Shown here in pieces: positions 7,331 to 12,365 of a stretch of 12,365 nucleotides of DNA. The translations under genes were made by a program, and so were the position numbers. Each line of letters starts with the position of its first letter. Position 1 is the stretch's first letter. The notes under the pieces were generated by a model, which saw nothing but the letters and a program-made list of their open reading frames with translations, ran no database searches and was not told the origin of the DNA. Source of the stretch: JBBQKP01 sp038326995 (lineage in GTDB: Bacteria > Planctomycetota > Phycisphaerae > Tepidisphaerales > Tepidisphaeraceae). The stretch covers positions 1-12,365 of the forward strand of contig JBBQKP010000094.1 in NCBI GenBank assembly GCA_038326995.1, written 5' to 3'.

Positions 7331-7342
7331 CGAAAGTCTCAC

Positions 7343-8422
7343 ATGTCCATCCCAGCCTATACCGTCGCTGAAATCGCTCGAGTTCTCGACATACCCCTGC
7401 CCGATCTCGCCGACCCGGCTACGCCCATAACAGGCATCGCGACGCTCGATGACGCCGGCCCGGGCGACGTCGCTTTGCTTAACGCACCCAAATACATTCC
7501 CTCCGCAAAGTCCACGCGCGCCGCCGCCATCGTCATCTCCGCCGAAATCGCAGCCAAGGATTTCATCTGCACCGCCGTTCGGTTGGTCGTCACCAAACCA
7601 GATTTGGCCTTCATCAAACTTCTCAAACTCTTCGACCCGGGCCTGGGCGCGCCCGACACCAATCTCCACGGCAACATCGACCCACGCGCTTTCATACATC
7701 TCACCGCTTCCATCGACCCTGCCTCCATCATCGGCCCGGGCGTATCCGTCGGCCGACGATCGTCCATCGCGTCAGGCGTCGTGCTGCACCCGGGCGTCGT
7801 GATCGGCGATGACTGCACCGTCGGCCCGGACTCCATCCTCTTCCCCAACGTCGTCATCCGCGACCGCTGCGTCATCGGCTCGCGCGTCGTGCTCCACTCG
7901 GGCGTCGTCATCGGGGCCGATGGTTTTGGCTATCGCTTCGACGGCAAACAGCACGTCAAAATTCCTCAGATCGGCAACGTCATCATCGAAGATGACGTCG
8001 AGATCGGTGCCAACTCCTGCGTCGATCGCGCCAAGACCGGCTCCACCCGCGTCGGCCGAGGAACGAAAATCGATAACCTCGTTCAGATCGCACACAACTG
8101 CCAGATCGGACCCCTCAATATTATCGTCTCGGGCGTCGCCATCGGCGGTTCAAGCACGACCGGCGTCGGCGTCGTCATCGGCGGCGGGTGTGCCATCCGC
8201 GATCACGTCCACCTGGCTGACCGCGTGCAAGTCGCTGCGTTTAGCGGAGTCATAAACGACGCACCCGCAGGCACAACCATCGGCGGCTACCACGCCTCCG
8301 ACATGAAATCAGCGGCCCGCGAAATCGTCGCAGCGCACAAGGTCCCCGAACTTCTCAAGCGCGTCAGCAAGCTCGAACGACTCGCCGGACATGAACAGCA
8401 GCAGCAGCAGCAGCAGCCATAG
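7343..8422 (+). CDS. lpxD: UDP-3-O-acylglucosamine N-acyltransferase LpxD
   Basis: LpxD adds a 3-hydroxyacyl chain from acyl-carrier protein to the 2-amino group of UDP-3-O-acylglucosamine, the third step of lipid A synthesis, in the cytoplasm. The 359-residue protein has the N-terminal uridine-binding domain (about 5-105, with ITGIATLDDAGPGDVALL). A left-handed parallel beta-helix of hexapeptide repeats follows (about 107-315), many of them V-I-G triplets. The conserved GADGFGYRF lies at 191-199. The active-site stretch DNLVQIAHNCQIG has H251 in the place of E. coli H239. A C-terminal helix (about 325-350) ends in seven glutamines and a proline. The start is the ATG at 7343; an upstream TTG at 7274 would run through the terminator-like hairpin and is unlikely. 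In proteobacteria fabZ and lpxA usually follow, but here mnmG does. Confidence 0.95.
   Translation: MSIPAYTVAEIARVLDIPLPDLADPATPITGIATLDDAGPGDVALLNAPKYIPSAKSTRAAAIVISAEIAAKDFICTAVRLVVTKPDLAFIKLLKLFDPGLGAPDTNLHGNIDPRAFIHLTASIDPASIIGPGVSVGRRSSIASGVVLHPGVVIGDDCTVGPDSILFPNVVIRDRCVIGSRVVLHSGVVIGADGFGYRFDGKQHVKIPQIGNVIIEDDVEIGANSCVDRAKTGSTRVGRGTKIDNLVQIAHNCQIGPLNIIVSGVAIGGSSTTGVGVVIGGGCAIRDHVHLADRVQVAAFSGVINDAPAGTTIGGYHASDMKSAAREIVAAHKVPELLKRVSKLERLAGHEQQQQQQQP
8396..8416 (+). repeat. CAG trinucleotide repeat, seven copies
   Basis: Seven perfect CAG units encode the glutamine run at the very end of LpxD, just before CCA and the TAG stop. Changes in copy number would alter only the length of the glutamine tail, not the reading frame. 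Confidence 0.9.
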
Positions 8423-8500
8423 GCAAAACATACGTCGGCTTACCCGCGCCAATTCTCCATCCAACAGAATCGAATCAGCGAAACGGAATCATTGCCATTC

Positions 8501-8537
8501 GCGAGTGGAACTTCCGCTCGCGGGCGGTTTGTTTTTC
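8501..8537 (+). terminator. Probable intrinsic terminator after lpxD
   Basis: GCGAGTGGAA (8501-8510) and TTCCGCTCGC (8512-8521) are an inverted repeat with a single G-T pair. With a 3- to 5-base loop they give a stem of 8 or 9 bp. A T-rich tract (TTTGTTTTTC, 8528-8537) follows after six bases. An alternative shorter stem, CCGC/GCGG (8514-8517 with 8524-8527), abuts the T-tract directly. It lies 79 bases after the lpxD stop. Being upstream of the mnmG ATG, it argues against the longer mnmG reading frame from 8492. Confidence 0.6.
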
Positions 8538-8572
8538 ATGAACATAATCGCGCGTGTAAATCCGAGCGTAGT

Positions 8573-10450
8573 ATGAGTAGAGTGAACGACTTGAGCCTCG
8601 ACTATTCCATCCTCATCATCGGCGGCGGACACGCTGGCGCGGAAGCGGCATGGGCGGCGTCGAAACTTTTACGTCCTTCCAAGGGCCGCGTCGCACTGCT
8701 TTCAATGGACGCGTCGCGTGTCGGGCAGATGTCGTGTAACCCCGCCATCGGCGGACAGGCGAAGGGGCAGATGGTTCGAGAGATCGACGCGCTTGGCGGC
8801 CTGATGGGCCTGGCCACCGATGCGACGGGCATCCAGTTTCGCATGCTTAACCGCAGCAAGGGCCCTGCCGTCTGGGGGCCGCGTGCACAAAGCGACAAAC
8901 ATAAATACGCGGTCGAAGTTCAGCGACTTCTAAGCACGCTGGATAATCTTGACATCATTCAAGGCGAGGCGGCAAAGTTCTCCATCGAGAACGGCCGCGT
9001 GAAATCTGTCACTCTTTCGACGGGCGTCGAACTGCAATGCCGCGCGATCGTCATCACCACCGGCACGTTCATGCGCGGGCTGATGCACACGGGCGAAGCA
9101 AAAACCCAGGGCGGTCGAATCGGCGAGGCGAGCGCACGGACGATCTCCGACTCCCTTCGCGAACTTGGCTTTGAACTCGGGCGCTTGAAGACCGGCACGC
9201 CGCCGCGACTGCTCGATAGTTCCATCGACTTTTCACGCTTCGAAGAGCAGCACGGCGACGAATCGCCCTCGCCTTTTTCGTTCATGAATGAGTATGCGCA
9301 AAACGGCGAGCGCGACGTCGCCTGGCAACCGCCCTTGCCGCAGGTGAAGTGCTGGCTCGGCGCGACGAACGAGCGGGTTCACGATTTGATCCGCGAAAAT
9401 CTACACCGTGCACCAATGTTTAGCGGACAGATTCAAGGAACCGGGCCGCGCTATTGCCCGAGCATCGAGGACAAGGTTCACCGCTTTGCCGACAAGACCG
9501 GGCATCAGATTTTCCTCGAGCCCGAGGGCCTGGACACGAACGAAATCTACTGCAACGGAATCAGCACTTCCCTGCCCAAAGACGTTCAGGAGGCGATGAT
9601 CAAGTGCGTGCCCGGGCTGGAGAACGCGAAGATTTTAAAGTTCGGCTACGCCGTCGAGTACGACATGGTCTGGCCAAGTGAAATTCGCGCGACGCTCGAA
9701 ACCAAGCGTGTTCAAGGCCTGTTTCTTGCTGGTCAGATCAACGGCACGAGCGGGTACGAAGAAGCGGGCGCTCAGGGACTGGTCGCGGGTGTGAACGCGG
9801 CACAGTTTGCTGCGACTGGCAAGTGCGGTTTCGTTCTCGGTCGCGAGGCCGCGTATATTGGCGTCCTGATTGATGACCTTGTCACCAAGCCGCCGACTGA
9901 GCCCTATCGCATGTTCACCAGCCGCGCCGAGCACAGGCTGATCCTTCGAAGTGACAACGCCGACGAGCGGCTGACACCGGTGGGCAGAGCGCTGGGCCTG
10001 GTGGACGACGCGCGATGGGCGGCGTTCGAGTCGCGTCGCGGCCAGGTCGAGAGCGCGCTCGCCCTCCTCAAATCCACACGCTTCGCCGGCGAATCGCTCG
10101 AACAGATTCTGCGAAAGAACGTTTGCGACTGGACCAAACTCGCAGCCGCCCATGATGCAGTGTCGGGCATAAGCGAACAGGTCGGACGGCTGGTCGAAAT
10201 TCGCGTGAAGTATTCGGGTTACATTGAACGACAAACGCGAACGATCAAGGAGATGTTGCGGCTGGAATCAAAGCTGATTCCCGATGATCTTGATTACACG
10301 ACCATCTCGGGTCTGCGTAATGAAACGCGATCAAAGCTGCTGCAGTTCACGCCGCGCTCACTCGGGCAGGCACTGCGGATCAGCGGCATCACGCCCGCGG
10401 ATGTGACGCTGCTTGCGGTACATTTGCAACGACAATCGGCCGGGCGTTAG
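8573..10450 (+). CDS. mnmG: tRNA uridine-5-carboxymethylaminomethyl modification enzyme MnmG (GidA)
   Basis: MnmG works with the GTPase MnmE (not in this window) to build the carboxymethylaminomethyl group on wobble uridine 34 of certain tRNAs, using FAD, NADH and a folate donor. The 625-residue length matches E. coli (629). The FAD-binding GGGHAG is at 17-22, with SCNPAIGG at 54-61. The first family signature, GPRYCPSIEDK, is at 291-301 and includes the conserved C295. The second signature, AGQINGTSGYEEAGAQG, is at 386-402. The helical C-terminal domain for tRNA and MnmE binding covers about 535-625. The ATG at 8573 was chosen over a TTG at 8492 because the extra residues are unlike the family and overlap the terminator hairpin. 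It converges with thrC, leaving only 24 bases between the stop codons and no obvious terminator. Confidence 0.97.
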   Translation: MSRVNDLSLDYSILIIGGGHAGAEAAWAASKLLRPSKGRVALLSMDASRVGQMSCNPAIGGQAKGQMVREIDALGGLMGLATDATGIQFRMLNRSKGPAVWGPRAQSDKHKYAVEVQRLLSTLDNLDIIQGEAAKFSIENGRVKSVTLSTGVELQCRAIVITTGTFMRGLMHTGEAKTQGGRIGEASARTISDSLRELGFELGRLKTGTPPRLLDSSIDFSRFEEQHGDESPSPFSFMNEYAQNGERDVAWQPPLPQVKCWLGATNERVHDLIRENLHRAPMFSGQIQGTGPRYCPSIEDKVHRFADKTGHQIFLEPEGLDTNEIYCNGISTSLPKDVQEAMIKCVPGLENAKILKFGYAVEYDMVWPSEIRATLETKRVQGLFLAGQINGTSGYEEAGAQGLVAGVNAAQFAATGKCGFVLGREAAYIGVLIDDLVTKPPTEPYRMFTSRAEHRLILRSDNADERLTPVGRALGLVDDARWAAFESRRGQVESALALLKSTRFAGESLEQILRKNVCDWTKLAAAHDAVSGISEQVGRLVEIRVKYSGYIERQTRTIKEMLRLESKLIPDDLDYTTISGLRNETRSKLLQFTPRSLGQALRISGITPADVTLLAVHLQRQSAGR

Positions 10451-10474
10451 GCGACCGACACCTTTCGCTTTCCA

Positions 10475-11965
10475 TCAATACTCCCCGCCCAGATTCGGCC
10501 CGACATCGACGTCGGTCACCTTCGCCGCCCACTCGGGGTTACCGCCCAGCGCACTGATGATGGACGGCAAATCGTCGGCCACCTGGATCGGCTGATTGCT
10601 GAGTAAGCCGTGAGGCTCGGATCGCGGTGCCAGATCCTGGGCGGCCTTCATGTCGATGCCGGTGTGATATTTCACGGTAACGTTCGCGTCCTTCAGTTCG
10701 TGTCCGGTGAGAATGCACACGACGCGATCGTCGGGCGAGATGACCTGTTGCTGAAGCAAAACTTGCAGACCCGCAAGGCTGGCGGCGGAGGCGGGCTCGC
10801 AACCAAAGCCGTACCTTGCGACCATGGCGCGAGCTTCCAGGATGTGCTCATCGGGCACCTCGCGTGTGACGCCGCTCATGACATCCAAAGCGCGAAGGGC
10901 CTTGGGCAGATTAACAGGTCGGCCGATTTCAATGGCACTGGCGACTGTGTTCGCGCGGGTGTTGGTCTGGTTCAGGTGGTTGTAAAAATCACCTAGAATA
11001 TGGCAATCGACTTCGCCGTTGTTCCATCGCAATTTCTTGTGCTCAAAAAGCTGATTGAGCGTGTTCGCGCCGCTCGCATTGATGACGGCCAGCCTCGGCA
11101 CTCGCTTGATGAGCCCGAGCTTCGTGAGTTCTATGAACGCCTTGCCGAACGCGGAACAGTTGCCCAGGTTTCCGCCCGGCACGATGATCCAATCGGGCGG
11201 GTCCCAGCCGCACGCTTCGAGAATGCGGAACATGATTGACTTTTGCCCCTCGAGCCGGAAGGGGTTGACGCTGTTCATCAAATAGATGCCGATCTCCGGA
11301 ATATCAACCGCGATCTGCCGGACGCGCCTGAGGCAACTGTCAAAGTCTCCTTTGATCTGCAATGTGAGTGCGCCGTAATCCAGCGCCTGCGACAGCTTGC
11401 CGAACGCGATCTTGCCCGACCCGATGAAGACCACGCCGGGCACTTCAGCAAGACTTGCGAACAGCGCGAGCGACGCGCTTGTATTGCCCGTTGAGGCGCA
11501 CGCGACGCGCTTTGCGCCGACGATGCGTGCGTGCGTGAACGCGGCCGTCATGCCGTTGTCCTTGAAGCTGCCGCTGGGGTTAAGGCCCTCATATTGCAGC
11601 ATGAGCCGGCCCGGCTTCATGCCAACATGCCTGCCCAGAATATCGGCTTTCTGCAACACCGTGCGGCCCTCGCCGATCGTGACGATGTCTTCTTCGGTTC
11701 GATAAAACGGCATCAATTCGCGGAAACGCCAGACGCCCGAAAAATCCAATCGCCCTTCAAGCTCTGTTCCTTTGGTCGCCCATCGATGCTCGAAATAGTT
11801 CAGGCTGCGCGGCACGGGCAAGCGATCCCAGTCGTATTCAACATCCAAGAGCGAGCCGCACTTCTTGCACGAAACTCGCACCTCTTGAATGCTAAAAGTT
11901 GCCTTGCAGAAAGGATTGGTGCACTGCTGGTAAGCGCGGTCGGATTGCGAAATCTTCACACACAC
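10475..11965 (-). CDS. thrC: Threonine synthase ThrC
   Basis: Threonine synthase is a pyridoxal-phosphate enzyme that turns O-phosphohomoserine into threonine and phosphate, the last step of threonine synthesis. The 496-residue protein begins with a zinc-ribbon-like segment holding C15, C20, C33 and C36 (CTNPFC and CKKCG), known in one branch of ThrC proteins. The cofactor lysine is K135 in GSFKDNGM, where the usual form is SFKDRGM. STGNTSAS (158-165) and the glycine-rich PGGNLGN (phosphate binding) are further fold-type-II signs. TGHELKD lies near the end, followed by a tail of about 65 residues. The start is a GTG (11963-11965) within a short GTGTGTGTG run; a second in-frame GTG two codons later is equally possible. 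No clear Shine-Dalgarno sequence was seen. It is transcribed alone, diverging from the small gene at 12047. Confidence 0.95.
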   Translation of the reverse strand: MCVKISQSDRAYQQCTNPFCKATFSIQEVRVSCKKCGSLLDVEYDWDRLPVPRSLNYFEHRWATKGTELEGRLDFSGVWRFRELMPFYRTEEDIVTIGEGRTVLQKADILGRHVGMKPGRLMLQYEGLNPSGSFKDNGMTAAFTHARIVGAKRVACASTGNTSASLALFASLAEVPGVVFIGSGKIAFGKLSQALDYGALTLQIKGDFDSCLRRVRQIAVDIPEIGIYLMNSVNPFRLEGQKSIMFRILEACGWDPPDWIIVPGGNLGNCSAFGKAFIELTKLGLIKRVPRLAVINASGANTLNQLFEHKKLRWNNGEVDCHILGDFYNHLNQTNTRANTVASAIEIGRPVNLPKALRALDVMSGVTREVPDEHILEARAMVARYGFGCEPASAASLAGLQVLLQQQVISPDDRVVCILTGHELKDANVTVKYHTGIDMKAAQDLAPRSEPHGLLSNQPIQVADDLPSIISALGGNPEWAAKVTDVDVGPNLGGEY

Positions 11966-12046
11966 AATCTACACTCTTTTTCGGGCACAAGTAAGGCAAA
12001 TGACCTGCCGATTGACGAAAGCGTGCTCTTGGCGAGACTTTTGAAA

Positions 12047-12268
12047 ATGCCCACAGCACAGACTCAACTTGATGCCCAGTACAACGAGATGCGGTGGCGA
12101 ATTTTATCGCTTGCAGCGGATTTCGATCGGATCGAACGGTACCCGGGCGGCACGGAACTCCTACGCGTCGACCCAAAGTTGGCGGACCTGCGCAGGTGCG
12201 TGCAGGAATTATTGTCGGACCTGCCGGGCCGGGCGGAGCGCGTTCAACAGTTGCTGAGCGACCGGTAG
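12047..12268 (+). CDS. Small hypothetical protein of 73 residues
   Basis: I do not recognise this gene. From the ATG at 12047 it encodes 73 residues ending in TAG. The product is rich in leucine, arginine and acidic residues, with two probable amphipathic helices: about residues 8-28 (YNEMRWRILSLAADFDRIER) and about 42-72. GGTELLRVDP lies between them. It has no signal peptide, membrane helix or cysteine cluster, apart from a single cysteine in RRCVQE. It lies in the thrC-divergent position, 81 bases from the thrC start. The frame continues upstream, antisense to thrC, but that part is a shadow; in-frame GTG (12023) and TTG codons upstream are other possible starts. A weak GGCGAG (12031-12036) sits 10 bases before the ATG. 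The composition is protein-like, so it is probably real. Confidence 0.6.
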   Translation: MPTAQTQLDAQYNEMRWRILSLAADFDRIERYPGGTELLRVDPKLADLRRCVQELLSDLPGRAERVQQLLSDR

Positions 12269-12310
12269 GGTTTGGTTTGTCGTGCTGCAAACGTGCGGGT
12301 TCATCGCGTC

Positions 12311-12365
12311 CTACTTTTCGATCAGGTAATAGAGCGTGTGCGGGTCGAGCGTGAAAACGTCGATC
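12311..12365 (-). CDS. C-terminal end of an unidentified minus-strand gene (partial)
   Basis: On the minus strand the frame runs from the window edge to a TAG stop (12311-12313) and encodes the tail IDVFTLDPHTLYYLIEK. The codons look coding and the tail resembles the end of a soluble globular protein. It would converge with the 73-residue gene, with 42 bases between the stops. The family cannot be identified from 17 residues. Confidence 0.45.
   Translation of the reverse strand, partial: IDVFTLDPHTLYYLIEK

Noticed and set aside
7154..7699. Minus-strand open frame of 181 codons opposite the ompH end and lpxD
   Set aside because: It is a shadow of lpxD caused by codon bias; it crosses the intergenic hairpin and shows no domain.
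8391..8576. Frame with a run of serines over the CAG repeat
   Set aside because: It is the +1 reading of the LpxD glutamine codons and runs through the terminator hairpin.
9635..10234. Minus-strand frame of 199 codons opposite mnmG
   Set aside because: It is fully covered by the conserved mnmG frame and shows no recognisable protein feature.
12269..12310. GTTTG/CAAAC pairing between the 73-residue gene and the last gene
   Set aside because: A 5-bp stem with an 8-base loop and no T-run is too weak to call a terminator.
1..12365. CRISPR array, insertion sequence, integrase or phage genes, toxin-antitoxin pair
   Set aside because: No regularly spaced long repeats, transposase motifs, terminal inverted repeats or small paired genes were seen; the large genes are housekeeping or envelope functions.

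Overview
The window reads as ordinary chromosomal DNA from a GC-rich, diderm, LPS-making bacterium. The mix of genes (a planctomycete-like bamA-ompH-lpxD cluster, a threonine synthase with a four-cysteine zinc-ribbon-like N-terminus, start codons with little Shine-Dalgarno sequence) suggests a member of Planctomycetota, perhaps of the Phycisphaerae. That placement is inference from gene style and was not tested by any search.

Layout, left to right. Positions 1-123 hold the last 40 codons of a plus-strand membrane protein. Facing it is a minus-strand gene (184-1797) for a multi-pass GT-C type glycosyltransferase of the ArnT/PMT kind. An AT-rich, gene-free stretch of about 300 bases follows, with three ATCGA repeats spaced exactly 10 bases apart. 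Next, on the minus strand, is rimO (2094-3608), the radical-SAM methylthiotransferase for ribosomal protein S12, with a plausible promoter just upstream. Divergent from it is a complete tRNA-Thr(CGT) gene (3816-3887).

The centre is an outer-membrane biogenesis cluster on the plus strand: bamA (Omp85 assembly protein with five POTRA domains), ompH/skp (periplasmic chaperone) and lpxD (lipid A N-acyltransferase). BamA inserts the outer-membrane proteins that Skp escorts, and LpxD makes the lipid A precursor of the same membrane. A strong terminator-like hairpin sits between ompH and lpxD, and a second one follows lpxD, so the three genes may not form one simple operon. Then comes mnmG (tRNA wobble-uridine modification).

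Convergent with mnmG is threonine synthase thrC on the minus strand (10475-11965). Divergent from thrC is a small unrecognised plus-strand gene (12047-12268), and the window closes with the last 17 codons of a minus-strand gene.

I found no mobile element, CRISPR array, rRNA, prophage or defence locus. No previously undescribed system stands out. The items worth a second look are small: hairpins and repeats around the outer-membrane cluster, an LpxD glutamine tail encoded by a CAG microsatellite, an unusual BamA C-terminus, the C73 discriminator of the tRNA, and the 73-residue orphan protein.
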